A stretch of DNA of 64,000 nt from an uncultured Myxococcales bacterium. Its GTDB lineage: Bacteria > Myxococcota_A > Polyangia > Polyangiales > Polyangiaceae. Location: contig CALMUT010000086.1 in the NCBI GenBank assembly GCA_937872925.1, positions 1-64,000 of the forward strand. The letters run 5' to 3'. Below, piece by piece: positions 46,659-57,102 of the stretch. A program made the position numbers and the translations under genes. A model generated the notes under the pieces. That model searched no databases, had not been told where the DNA came from, and saw only the letters and a program-made list of their open reading frames with translations. Numbering within the stretch: the stretch's first letter is position 1; the number at the start of each line of letters is the position of its first letter.

Positions 46659-48170
46659 ATGAAGACGGCGTTGCGTTTTCTCGGTTTTCCCATGCCTGGC
46701 GGCTTGCCAGCACTTGCAGCGCTGCTTTTCTGCGCCTGCCAGTCGCAGACCGCGCCGGAGGAGCGCGACTACGAAGTGGTGATCCCACAGGAGCTCTCGA
46801 CGCTTGATCCGAGATTTTCGACCCGCGGCTTCGATATCAAAGTTACCCGGCTGGTACACGCCGGACTCGTGGGCTTGGACGAAAACACTCTCGCGCCGAT
46901 CCCACTGGTTGCAAAGTCCTGGACTTACCGCGACGAACGCACCCTCGACGTTGAGTTGCGATCCGGCCTGCGGTTTCACAGCGGTGCCGCCCTCGGCCCT
47001 GCGGACGTATGTGCCACTATCGACGCGCTCAAAGACGACGCCCTAGGCAGTCCGCATCGAGCCGTCGTTCGCGCCATCGGCAGCTGCGTCCCGCGGCCAC
47101 CGCTCGCCCTGAGCATCGTGCTTTCCGAGCCGCGCGCAACGCTCCTAACGGACTTAGAAGTTCCGATTCTGCGGCGCGACCAAGTGAGCGTTTCGCCGCG
47201 CCCCCTGGGAGATCTCGACGGCCTGGGACCGTACCGCATCGTGCACTCGACCCCGAGCGAAGCGGTGCTGGCGCCGGCGGAGACCAGCGCATTCGCCAAA
47301 CCGAACCGCGGCGTGGTCGTGCGCACCGTGCGGGACGAGAATGCCCGGGCGCTGCGGCTGCTGGCGGGACGTGCGGACGTTGCTCCGAACGCCATCTCGC
47401 CGGCGCTACTGCCCGCCCTCGAGGGCCGCAACCAGCTTGCCGTGCAGGCTAGGGCCGGCGCCAACGTCACCTACTTGCTGCTGCAAAACGATCGGGCACC
47501 CCTCGACCGCACGCAAGTGCGGTACGCCCTCGCTCAGGCCATTGATCGCGAAAAGATCGTGAAGACGCTGATGGCCAACCGCGCTCAGGTTGCCCATTGG
47601 ATCTTCCCTGCCCAGCACTGGGCATCTGTGGCCAGCGAGCCCCTGAACTACGATCCGGACGCAGCACGCAAGGTGCTCAGCGGCGTGCGCCCACTGAAGC
47701 TTCTGACCAGTACGGACCGGGCGCGAATCACTGTGGCCAGGGCCATCGCGCAGATGCTGGGAGATGCCGGCGTGCAGGTGCAGGTCGTGAGTCTGGACTT
47801 CGGGGTCCTCTTGGCACGACTGGATACGGGCGACTTCGACATGGCGACCTTGCAGATGCCTGAGCTCACGGAGCCCCATTTGCTCAGCTGGTTCTTCCAT
47901 CCCAAGGGGGTGCCAGGCGAGGGCGGCATCGGAAAGAACCGCGCACGCTGGCGCCACCCCCAGGCGGGAGAGTGGCTCGACCGCGCGGGAGAGAACCGCG
48001 ACATTGGGGTACGGCGTCTGTTCTACGGAAAGCTCGCTGCGTTGATGCAACGCGAGCTTCCGGTGATCCCACTGTGGCACGAAGACCAGGTTGCGGTTGT
48101 GTCCGACCGAGCGCGCGGCTTCACACTCAGCGCCGAGGGACGCTGGCTGAGCCTGGCCTCCCTGCCGTGA
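46659..48170 (+). CDS. ABC transporter solute-binding lipoprotein (family 5, peptide/nickel type)
   Basis: 503 residues with a lipoprotein-like signal (ALLFCAC, Cys near 27). The body is a family 5 binding protein: YEVVIPQELSTLDPRFST at the start, the family motif LVHAGLVGLDENTLAPIPLV, VAKSWTYRDERTLDVELRSG, YALAQAIDREKIVKTLM and VQVVSLDFGVLLARLDTGDF. Such proteins bind oligopeptides, opines or metals. No permease or ATPase gene is adjacent, so the rest of the transporter is elsewhere or the protein has another use. An in-frame ATG at 46692 is a second start option. Confidence 0.9.
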   Translation: MKTALRFLGFPMPGGLPALAALLFCACQSQTAPEERDYEVVIPQELSTLDPRFSTRGFDIKVTRLVHAGLVGLDENTLAPIPLVAKSWTYRDERTLDVELRSGLRFHSGAALGPADVCATIDALKDDALGSPHRAVVRAIGSCVPRPPLALSIVLSEPRATLLTDLEVPILRRDQVSVSPRPLGDLDGLGPYRIVHSTPSEAVLAPAETSAFAKPNRGVVVRTVRDENARALRLLAGRADVAPNAISPALLPALEGRNQLAVQARAGANVTYLLLQNDRAPLDRTQVRYALAQAIDREKIVKTLMANRAQVAHWIFPAQHWASVASEPLNYDPDAARKVLSGVRPLKLLTSTDRARITVARAIAQMLGDAGVQVQVVSLDFGVLLARLDTGDFDMATLQMPELTEPHLLSWFFHPKGVPGEGGIGKNRARWRHPQAGEWLDRAGENRDIGVRRLFYGKLAALMQRELPVIPLWHEDQVAVVSDRARGFTLSAEGRWLSLASLP

Positions 48171-48281
48171 CGCAGCGAAACCCGCGTATTGCGCCAGCAA
48201 TCTCCGCCGGGTTCGGTCCCAAACCGCGCTCGGGCAAGAGTCCTTGATTCTGGCTCGGTTGTGGGTGAAAAGGCCTGTCTC

Positions 48282-48815
48282 ATGCGTGCCCCGCTCGCAG
48301 CCATGATCGCACTTGCCGTGCTGATCTCCACGCCCCCAGCGGGCGCGGACGAACCCGTGCGACCCGAGCGCTTTGATCCAAGCGACTACCCGCCCCCGCA
48401 CGCGCGTTGGAATCTACTGCTTGCCGGTGCCGGCACTACGGCCGCCTGGTACGGCGCCGCCGTCGGCTTTTCCTATCTCTGGCCCGACGCTCCCGGCGCC
48501 GACGACTTGCGGATCCCGGTCGCAGGCCCCTGGATGGCGCTAGCAGACACGGGCTGCGCCGACGACGATCCCGGCTGCAGTACGTTTACGGTCGTGCTCC
48601 GCGCGATCCTGACCACCATGGACGCAGTCGGCCAAACCGGCGGCGTAGCCGTCATGGTCGAGGCCCTGGCAACGCCGACCCAAGTTGCCACGCCACAGCG
48701 CAAGAAGCTGCCGCCCGTTCGACTTCGACGCGAGGGCGCCAAGTTCGAGTGGCGCCCCGTGCCATACACTGCCGGCAAAGACGGACTCGGCCTCGGTATC
48801 GCCGGCCGCTTCTGA
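48282..48815 (+). CDS. Exported protein with two hydrophobic segments, unknown
   Basis: 177 residues from ATG 48282, with AAGG 8 nt upstream and a signal peptide (cleavage after PAGA near residue 22). Two further hydrophobic segments (ARWNLLLAGAGTTAAWYGAA and the stretch around VVLRAILTTMDAVGQTGGVA) flank a loop with two Cys (DTGCADDDPGC). A basic tail follows and ends in DGLGLGIAGRF. I do not recognise a family; an outer-membrane-associated or inner-membrane role cannot be decided. It stands alone between the binding protein and GST genes. Confidence 0.6.
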   Translation: MRAPLAAMIALAVLISTPPAGADEPVRPERFDPSDYPPPHARWNLLLAGAGTTAAWYGAAVGFSYLWPDAPGADDLRIPVAGPWMALADTGCADDDPGCSTFTVVLRAILTTMDAVGQTGGVAVMVEALATPTQVATPQRKKLPPVRLRREGAKFEWRPVPYTAGKDGLGLGIAGRF

Positions 48816-48872
48816 CTGCGGGCTACGCCGCGCTGGTTGACGTGTCGCCAAGACGGCACAAGAACCCACGGC

Positions 48873-49541
48873 ATGATCGAACTGCTGACGGCGGCAACGC
48901 CGAATGGACACAAGGCCAGCGTCGTTCTCGAAGAGCTCGGCCTCCCCTACGAAGCACGGCGGATCGACCTGTCTGCCCTCGAACAACGCGAGGACTGGTT
49001 CTTGAAACTGAACCCGAACGGGCGCATCCCTGTCATCGTCGATCACGATGCCGAAGATTTCGTCGTCTTCGAGTCCGGCGCGATCATGGTCTACCTCGCC
49101 GAAAAGACCGGCAAACTGCTGCCCACGGACGTGAAGGGCCGCTCCCGAGTCATGCAGTGGCTGATGTTCCAGATGGGCGGCGTCGGCCCGATGATGGGCC
49201 AGGCGAACGTCTTCGTGCGTTACGCCCCGGAGAAGATCCCCTATGCGATCGAGCGCTATCAGAAAGAGTCGCGGCGCCTGCTGCAGGTGCTGGACACGCA
49301 ACTAGCGAAAAGCGAGTACTTGGCCGGCGACTACTCCATCGCGGACATTGCCAACTGGTGCTGGGCGCGTACCCACGAATGGAGCGGTATCGACGTGACT
49401 GGTCTCGACAACCTTGCACGCTGGTTGGAAGTCATTGGCGACCGACCCGCAGTGCAGCGCGGCCGAAAGGTGCCGCAGAAGGTCGACCCGGAGCGCGACG
49501 CAGAAGCGATCAAAGGCAGCGCGCGCAAGATGTTAGTCTGA
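48873..49541 (+). CDS. Glutathione S-transferase family protein (YfcG/Ure2p-like)
   Basis: 222 residues. N-terminal thioredoxin-like half: [20 protein letters not shown] (with the Asn/Gly of the nu-class active site), [13 protein letters not shown] (cis-Pro) and [20 protein letters not shown]. The C-terminal helical half has [20 protein letters not shown], typical of the YfcG/Ure2p group. It should act on disulfides or peroxides with glutathione. The start is ATG 48873; a TTG at 48837 is in frame but less likely. The end overlaps the convergent cupin gene by 9 bp. Confidence 0.9.
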   Translation: MIELLTAATPNGHKASVVLEELGLPYEARRIDLSALEQREDWFLKLNPNGRIPVIVDHDAEDFVVFESGAIMVYLAEKTGKLLPTDVKGRSRVMQWLMFQMGGVGPMMGQANVFVRYAPEKIPYAIERYQKESRRLLQVLDTQLAKSEYLAGDYSIADIANWCWARTHEWSGIDVTGLDNLARWLEVIGDRPAVQRGRKVPQKVDPERDAEAIKGSARKMLV

Positions 49542-49964
49542 AGGCGGGGGCCAGGGATCTGGATCGCAAACCTCGACGCGGTCGCCCTCGCCGCCCGCGC
49601 TGGCAACCAGTAGCTCGACGTCGCGTTCTGTCGAGTTAAATAGCATGTGATAGCAGTCCCCTGGGGGCAGCCCGACCACGCTGCCTTCGGTCAAGGCTAG
49701 CTCCGTTCCGTCTTGCCACAGCGTGGGCTCCCCACTGAGCACATACACGACCTCCTCGCGAGTTGTGTGGCGGTGCGGCGGAGACGAGCGATGCCCCGGA
49801 GGCAGACGTTCATGGTGGAAGCGCAGGTGCGCCAGGCCAAAGCGCTCCGCGCCAACGCGGACCGCGCGAAACCGAGAGTGAACGCGAGTCGCACGAGGCC
49901 CAAGGCGCTCGGCGCCAGCGCGGACCGCGCCAAGCCCAACGTGCTCCGGGTCAACACGAGTCAC
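49533..49964 (-). CDS. Small cupin-domain protein with expanded N-terminus
   Basis: About 143 residues from GTG 49964; the start is uncertain because the upstream 180 bp are repetitive and open. The cupin core is clear: [18 protein letters not shown] (metal-binding His pair), [17 protein letters not shown] and [17 protein letters not shown]. It is a single double-stranded beta-helix; many such proteins bind sugars, metals or small ligands. The N-terminus holds a repeated peptide (AVRAGAERL and AVRVGAERF), so one segment has been duplicated in frame. It is antisense to the repeat region before the HNH remnant. Confidence 0.7.
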   Translation of the reverse strand: MTRVDPEHVGLGAVRAGAERLGPRATRVHSRFRAVRVGAERFGLAHLRFHHERLPPGHRSSPPHRHTTREEVVYVLSGEPTLWQDGTELALTEGSVVGLPPGDCYHMLFNSTERDVELLVASAGGEGDRVEVCDPDPWPPPSD

Positions 49965-50060
49965 CCGAAACTCAATGTGGTCCGCGCCAGCGCGGACCGC
50001 GCCAGGCGAAGCGTGCCCCGGCCGCCGCCCAGAACAACCCGCGCCAGCGCGGGCAGCCCG
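49849..50060. repeat. In-frame tandem degenerate repeats of about 57-72 bp
   Basis: A 19-nt core (GCGCCARCGCGGACCGCGC) occurs at 49849-49867, 49912-49930 and 49984-50002, with a decayed copy from about 50041. Spacings are 63, 72 and 57 bp, all multiples of three. In the leftward reading they code AVRAGA-type peptides of the cupin N-terminus; in the rightward reading they code PRQRGPR-type peptides before the HNH remnant. Confidence 0.7.
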
Positions 50061-50077
50061 GCGTACCCCCATCCACG

Positions 50078-50314
50078 AACAGTCGCTACATTCCGGTGCG
50101 CGTCCGCGCGGCTGTTTGGAAACGGGACGGCGGACGCTGCGCATTCGTCGATGAGCGCGGGCAGCACTGCCGCGAACGAGGTGGGCTCGAACAAAGGCCC
50201 GCCCTCAGCGGCGGTCCGCACGTGGGAATGATTTCCGACCCGCGAAAAGATTTGCGACCCGCGGTCAATGCCGCCGTCCCGCCACGTGTCCCGGTGCGGC
50301 CGCGGGAGCGGTGA
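50078..50314 (+). pseudogene. Remnant of an HNH endonuclease gene
   Basis: The rightward frame reads NSRYIPVRVRAAVWKRDGG and then RCAFVDERGQHCRERGGLE (50078-50191). This is the front half of the HNH nuclease type found in many myxobacteria, where LE is followed by F-H-H and the catalytic core. Here the His pair is missing: sequence goes on as QRPALSGGPHV, resembling only the end of the usual GGxxxxxN segment, then unrelated residues to a stop at 50314. A small deletion has removed the catalytic His. No intact start or upstream domain is left, only the repeats. Confidence 0.6.
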
Positions 50315-50361
50315 AACGAACGGAATAGCAGCGTCGCGCGCGGTCCCTACCGGGCCATTGC

Positions 50362-50379
50362 ACTGATCTTTAGTTCAGT
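50362..50379 (+). promoter_or_regulatory. LexA-like SOS box upstream of dinB
   Basis: An imperfect palindrome with arms ACTGA/TCAGT (50362-50366 and 50375-50379) and an inner CT/AG pair. It contains GTTCAG (50373-50378), the core of the LexA operator reported for Myxococcus xanthus. It ends at TATACC (50379-50384), a plausible -10 element, so a bound repressor would block it. Confidence 0.55.
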
Positions 50380-50398
50380 ATACCTTAGAGAGCCCGCC

Positions 50399-51637
50399 AT
50401 GACCCGTGCGGCGCCTCGCATCTGCTGTCTCGATCTGGACACGTTCTTCGTCTCCGTCGAGCGGCTCTTTGATCCCAGCCTGGTCGGAAAAGCGGTCGTC
50501 GTCGGAGGGCGGCCCGGGCAGCGCGGAGTCGTGACGGCGGCTAGCTACGAAGTGCGTGCCTTGGGCGTGCGCTCGGGCATGTTCCTGACCCGCGCCTACG
50601 AGCTAGCTCCCCGGGCGGTGTTTCTACCGGTGCGCCACGGAGAATACTCCCGGCTCTCGGGGCGCGTGCGCAAGATCGCGGAGGGCTACAGCCCGGTCGT
50701 GCAGATGGCCAGCATCGACGAGATGTATATCGACTTCGCGGGCTGCGAGCGGTTGTACGCCGCACCCGATGACGCCGACGCGGACGCCACCGTCGAGCGC
50801 ACCGTGCGTCGACTGACGGCGGAGATCCAATCCACGCTGGGACTGCCATCGAGTGCGGGCATCGCCACCAGCCGCCCCATGGCCAAGGTTGCCTGCGGCC
50901 TGGCGAAACCGGCGGGGGTGCGACTGGTGCGCGCCGGATGCGAAGCAGACGTCCTGCGCCCGCTTTCCGTGCGGAAGTATCCGGGCATTGGCCCCGTCGC
51001 AGAAAGAAAGCTCGCGGACCTTGGCATCGAAACCTTAGGGCAGCTGGCCGACGCGCCGGCGCAGCGCTTGCGCCGCATCTTTGGCGCGTTCACCTGCAAG
51101 GTGCAGCTGGGCGCGCGCGGGCAAGGTCGCAGCGAGCTCGGCCGCGAACGGCCGGCGTTCCAAGAGCACGATCCCGCAGGCGAGCTCGTGGGCAGTATTT
51201 CGAACGAGCGCACCTTTCGCGAAGACGTCTGCGACCCGATCTCCATCGAAGCCATGTTGTGTTCGCTATGCGAACGGGTCTGCTGGCGGGCACGCAAACG
51301 CGGTATCAAGGCACGCACGGTGACGCTGAAGCTGCGCTACGCGGACTTTCAAACTCTCAGCCGCAGCACAACCCTGTCGCCCACGCATTCCGAGCTCGAA
51401 TTGTATCCGGTCGTGAGTGGCATGTTCCAACGCGCCCGCAGGCGACGCACACCTATCCGGCTGCTCGGGCTGGCCCTGTCGAATCTCGGCCACTACGACG
51501 AGCAACTGACGCTATTTGCCGACCATGAGGAGCTGCACCGCACCGTGGACGGCATCCGCGAGCGATTTGGCTACGACGCCCTGCGCCTGGCGCTCCCTCG
51601 CACAAACAACAAGGGCAGTGTGCGCGGGCCAGGCTAG
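50399..51637 (+). CDS. dinB: DNA polymerase IV (Y-family translesion polymerase)
   Basis: 412 residues. Palm motifs: CLDLDTFFVSVERL (metal Asp pair, residues 10-12) and SIDEMYIDFAGCERL (catalytic Asp-Glu); fingers VVVGGRPGQRGVVTAASYEV; thumb helix-hairpin-helix RKYPGIGPVAERKLADLGIE; and a little-finger domain after that. Near the end is QLTLF (369-373), the classic clamp-binding motif. It copies past damaged bases at the cost of fidelity. A LexA-like box just upstream suggests SOS control. There is no ImuA-ImuB-DnaE2 cassette next to it. Confidence 0.95.
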   Translation: MTRAAPRICCLDLDTFFVSVERLFDPSLVGKAVVVGGRPGQRGVVTAASYEVRALGVRSGMFLTRAYELAPRAVFLPVRHGEYSRLSGRVRKIAEGYSPVVQMASIDEMYIDFAGCERLYAAPDDADADATVERTVRRLTAEIQSTLGLPSSAGIATSRPMAKVACGLAKPAGVRLVRAGCEADVLRPLSVRKYPGIGPVAERKLADLGIETLGQLADAPAQRLRRIFGAFTCKVQLGARGQGRSELGRERPAFQEHDPAGELVGSISNERTFREDVCDPISIEAMLCSLCERVCWRARKRGIKARTVTLKLRYADFQTLSRSTTLSPTHSELELYPVVSGMFQRARRRRTPIRLLGLALSNLGHYDEQLTLFADHEELHRTVDGIRERFGYDALRLALPRTNNKGSVRGPG

Positions 51638-51749
51638 CGCCGGCGCGCCCACGGGGCCGTGCAATCCTGTGGCCTTCCGTGTTTTCAGTCAGCGACGCAA
51701 TCCGCTCCTTGCGCGCCGCGCGTGGCAGCGGCACCCTGGGCGAGTGATT

Positions 51750-53138
51750 GTGATTGGCTCGAGGTTCACAAAAGCTGCGGCTCTGGGCAGCGCCCTCTCG
51801 CTGGCGGTCGCGTGCGGCGGGTCGAGCGAGGACGACCCAAAACCCAAAGGCGATAGCGCCGCTGGAGGCAACGGCGCATCCGGCGGGTTTGCGGCATCTG
51901 GGGGGGTTGCGGCCACCGGCCGCAATAACCGCGGCTCAGCCACCGGAAGCACGGGCCCCGTCGATGCCGGTGACGGCACGATCGAAATCAGCAAATCAAA
52001 TCTGAGCGGTGCAGAAACCGAAACGAATCTGGCGGTCGCGGCAGACGGGCGCATGTTGGCGGTGTGGATTGGTGTGCTCACCGCTGGCGGCTCTACGAAC
52101 GGCTACGCCTTCAGCCTAGACGAGGGCAAGACCTGGACGCCGCCGATGGGCCTGCCGGCGCCGGGCGGTCGGGTGGCGAGCGATCCCGTGGCCTTCGCCG
52201 CTCCCAACGGGCGGATGTACATGACGTTCATTGCGTTCCAGCGCGACGCCCAAGGCCAGCCCTTCGACATGCGCGCCTATCTCTCAGAGTCCGCGCCGGG
52301 CTCGACCACCCTAGACGCACCGATCGATCTCACCGGACCGGTGGCAAGCGACAGCATCGACAAACCCTGGGGCATCGTCACTCCGGACGGAAAGATCTAC
52401 GTGACCTGGCTCGACACGGGGCAGCCGCGCATGCGCGTTGCCATCGTGGACCCGAGCACAAAGGCCGTGAATATCGTCAATATCGACAGCGGGCAGGGTT
52501 TCCGCAATCTGATCTACCCTTGCCACGACGCCGTGACTGGGCGGCTTTACGTCGTTTACCACCCGGGCGGCGGCATTGGCCTCCGCGGCAGCGACGACGG
52601 CGGACTGACCTGGCCGCTGACCACTGCCGTCGCACTGCAGAGCGATCTGTCCCCTATCTTCGATGACCCGACCTGCGCGGCTCACGATGGCAAGGTGTGG
52701 GTGAGCTACGGCATCGGTACGGACAACTTCGACCCGTCTGAAAACCCCCGTTCGGATAATCTTCGCATCGCCCGTAGCGACAACGGCGGGCAAACCTTCA
52801 GTCATATCTTCGCGGAAGACACCGCCGCCGGCAGCAAGTTCCTGCACCCGCAGCTCACCCGCACGTCAAACGGGGACTTGCACCTGCTGTACTACGCCGG
52901 CACGAATCAGGATCCGGATCTGCAAGGCACGGTCCGCCTGGCAACGTCGACAGACGGCGGTAACAGCTTCGCGCCGAGTCGCGTGGTGCGCAAACCCGTC
53001 CGCTTCACCAAGGTCCGCTCCAACCAACTCTGGCTGGGGGACTACATCGGCGTGACCGCCAAAGGCCCCGCGGTGTACGGAGTTTTCGCCGACAACATCT
53101 CGGGGGCGAGCCATGTGCGCTTTTTCGCAGGGCAGTAA
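51750..53138 (+). CDS. Sialidase-like Asp-box beta-propeller lipoprotein
   Basis: About 462 residues from GTG 51750 (GTG 51744 is equally possible). The signal leads to lipobox LAVAC, then a Ser/Gly/Ala linker (GGNGASGGFAASGGVAATG). At least four Asp boxes of the BNR/sialidase type are visible: SLDEGKTW, SDDGGLTW, SDNGGQTF and STDGGNSF. The fold should be a six-bladed propeller. The Arg triad and catalytic Tyr/Glu of true sialidases cannot be assigned, so it may only bind glycans. It lies alone between dinB and pyrG. Confidence 0.8.
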   Translation: MIGSRFTKAAALGSALSLAVACGGSSEDDPKPKGDSAAGGNGASGGFAASGGVAATGRNNRGSATGSTGPVDAGDGTIEISKSNLSGAETETNLAVAADGRMLAVWIGVLTAGGSTNGYAFSLDEGKTWTPPMGLPAPGGRVASDPVAFAAPNGRMYMTFIAFQRDAQGQPFDMRAYLSESAPGSTTLDAPIDLTGPVASDSIDKPWGIVTPDGKIYVTWLDTGQPRMRVAIVDPSTKAVNIVNIDSGQGFRNLIYPCHDAVTGRLYVVYHPGGGIGLRGSDDGGLTWPLTTAVALQSDLSPIFDDPTCAAHDGKVWVSYGIGTDNFDPSENPRSDNLRIARSDNGGQTFSHIFAEDTAAGSKFLHPQLTRTSNGDLHLLYYAGTNQDPDLQGTVRLATSTDGGNSFAPSRVVRKPVRFTKVRSNQLWLGDYIGVTAKGPAVYGVFADNISGASHVRFFAGQ

Positions 53139-54950
<1,812 letters not shown>

Positions 54951-55215
54951 AGGCTGGGGCGGGGACAGGGTCGGCGACGGCGGCAGCGGCAGCGACAGTG
55001 CCGCAGAGGCCGAGGCAGTGCCGGCGGCAGCGGTGGCAGTTGCGGGCTGCTGCCACTGACCCCAGACACCGCCCACCCGGCCAGAGACTCATTCGCTGAC
55101 TCGGACACCGGACGAGGCCCCTCGCACTCCCGGGAACCGATCGAGGCTACCCGTAGCGCTGCGGGGCGTTGCCATTCGGCGTCAACGCCGGTAACACCGA
55201 GCCCGGAGTCGAAAC

Positions 55216-56973
55216 ATGATCAAACGCCTCATTCTATTGTCCGCACCGGCAGTGCTGCTTCAATCCCTGAATCTGGGCTGCGGCCCGGGCGGCGCCGCCC
55301 AGTCCGTGCGGCCAGAAGCCAAAACCGCCGGCGACGCCTTGGGGGAAGAGAAGACGAACTGCAGAGACGTCAGCAAAGGCGCCGAGCCGCTGGTGGTCGA
55401 CTGGAAGCCAGAGCAACGCGGCGATCTCGAAGTCGCCATGAAAGATGGCATCGCCGTGGTGAAGTACGACTGCAACGGCATGAAGGTGCTCGCTGACTGC
55501 AAGCTCAGCGGCGAATACGGCTACATCGCCATGACCAAGCGCGAGCAGGTCGTGCGTCTATCCGACGCCGACGAAGTGCGCGCCAACCTGCCGTTGTCTG
55601 GAGCAACCCTCGGGGGCGAAATGCAACGCGGCTCTGCGCTGGACGTCGGCATCGTGATGGTCGGCAAACATCGCACGACTTGGCGGCAGCCAACCCAAGC
55701 GGACCTACAGGGCGAGTGCGGCGGCGCGTCGCACATCGTGCGCTCCGCTACCGTCGGCGCCTTCGTGATGTCCACGGGCACCAGCGCCAAGGTGGCGGCC
55801 GCCGCGGAGCTGTTTGGCGCCGGGGCGAGCACCAAGAGCGAGAGCAGCCGTCAGACCAAGAATCAAGATGGCGATCCGAAGGCCTGCGGCAATGCCAAGC
55901 CCGACGACAGCACACCGCCCGCGCAATGCGGCGCGGCGATCCGACTCGTGCTGTCGCCCATCGGCCCGGAACCCAAAGCCGATGCCGCAGCCCCCGCGGC
56001 GGCCGCGCCGCCCGCAGAAGAAACCAAATGTCCGGAAGGACTCGTGCTTTCCGAGGGCAAATGCGGCAAACCAAGCGCCGAAGCCGCGTACCAGTGCAAA
56101 GGTGGCGACGCAGCTGAGTGCAAGGCGCAGTGCGACAAAGGACACGCCGGCAGCTGCAACAGTCTGGCCCGCCTGACCATGGGCGCCGACCCAAAAGCCG
56201 CCATCGCACTCTTCGACAAGGCATGCCAGGGAGACGAGGGCGCGGCATGCGCGGCGCTTGCGGCCGAGCTCTTGAGCGGGAAAAACACCACGGCGGATGC
56301 CGCGAAGGCAAAGTCCACCGCGGAGCGGGCCTGTGATCTCGGCACTGCCGAGGGCTGCACGGTCCTGGGGCGTACCCTGGGCGAAGATGCCGCAGCAGCG
56401 CAGGCTGCATTCACCAAGGCGTGCGAGGGCGGCGACCCCAAGGGCTGCGCCGAGGCCGGCAAAGCCGTGATTGCCACCGACGCCACCAAAGGACTAAAGT
56501 TCCACGAACGTGCTTGCCACGGCGGCGTGAGCGACAGCTGCATTCCCGTTGCCAACGCCTACGACGCAGGAGGCAACGGTCTGGGCAAGAACCCAATCCT
56601 GGCCAGCATGCTGTACCGGCGGGCCTGTTACAGCGGGAACGCACTGGGCTGCTTCCATCTCGGCCGCGTAGACTTCGCGTCCAACCCCGATTCGGCCAAG
56701 CGCAACTTCAACATGGCCTGCATGCGCGGCGAGAAACTGGGCTGCGCGGCGCTCGCCGTCGGCTTCGGCGAAAAGCGCGCGGCCATGTTCGACCCCGCAC
56801 GCAAGAGCGCCGCAATGCAAAGCTGTACCCGGGGGAACAACCTCGACTGCGTGCTCACGGGGTTGATGGAAGGCGCCACCGGCATGCCCATGGCCGCCAC
56901 GCGCTTCAAGTCCGCCTGCATGCGCGGCGACAAGACCGCGTGTGCCTTCGAAAAGGCCTACAAGAAACCCTGA
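55216..56973 (+). CDS. Sel1-like repeat lipoprotein with Cys-rich repeats
   Basis: 585 residues with GGAG 7 nt before the ATG and lipobox LNLGC (Cys22). Residues 30-260 form an N-terminal domain I do not recognise, including DWKPEQRGDLEVAMKDGIAV and an Ala/Pro linker after about 250. Residues 290-585 are Sel1-type helical repeats with paired Cys: KGGDAAECKAQCDKGHAGSC, DKACQGDEGAACAALAAELL, TKACEGGDPKGCAEAGKAVI and RACYSGNALGCFHLGRVDF. The Cys should form disulfides in the periplasm or outside. Similar proteins in related bacteria are of unknown role; Sel1 arrays usually bind other proteins. Confidence 0.84.
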   Translation: MIKRLILLSAPAVLLQSLNLGCGPGGAAQSVRPEAKTAGDALGEEKTNCRDVSKGAEPLVVDWKPEQRGDLEVAMKDGIAVVKYDCNGMKVLADCKLSGEYGYIAMTKREQVVRLSDADEVRANLPLSGATLGGEMQRGSALDVGIVMVGKHRTTWRQPTQADLQGECGGASHIVRSATVGAFVMSTGTSAKVAAAAELFGAGASTKSESSRQTKNQDGDPKACGNAKPDDSTPPAQCGAAIRLVLSPIGPEPKADAAAPAAAAPPAEETKCPEGLVLSEGKCGKPSAEAAYQCKGGDAAECKAQCDKGHAGSCNSLARLTMGADPKAAIALFDKACQGDEGAACAALAAELLSGKNTTADAAKAKSTAERACDLGTAEGCTVLGRTLGEDAAAAQAAFTKACEGGDPKGCAEAGKAVIATDATKGLKFHERACHGGVSDSCIPVANAYDAGGNGLGKNPILASMLYRRACYSGNALGCFHLGRVDFASNPDSAKRNFNMACMRGEKLGCAALAVGFGEKRAAMFDPARKSAAMQSCTRGNNLDCVLTGLMEGATGMPMAATRFKSACMRGDKTACAFEKAYKKP

Positions 56974-57088
56974 GCCAGCGCTCCAGCCCCCGGTAGAACC
57001 CCACGGATTCCCAGGGGAATTCCCCTTGGGGGCGCGCTCTGCGCCGCCCACCGCTCAGGCGACGGCTGCCGGGATGCGACGCTTGCGC

Positions 57089-57102
57089 TAGCTTGCGCCC
57101 CA
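57089..57102 (+). promoter_or_regulatory. Leaderless -10 element of the lamin-tail gene
   Basis: TAGCTT (57089-57094), 7 nt, then ATG 57102. A TTG at 57093 is in frame but would lie inside the box. Confidence 0.48.

Noticed and set aside
46602-46979. N-terminal extension of dacB by 126 residues
   Set aside because: It is antisense to the start of the solute-binding gene, and a signal peptide begins at ATG 46601.
49849-50060. CRISPR-like array
   Set aside because: The repeated cores are 57-72 bp apart but the whole unit is degenerate and in frame with coding sequence; there are no unique spacers and no cas genes.
55033-55056. Hairpin GTGGCAG/CTGCCAC after pyrG as a terminator
   Set aside because: The stem is good but no T tract follows; it is only noted in the pyrG entry.
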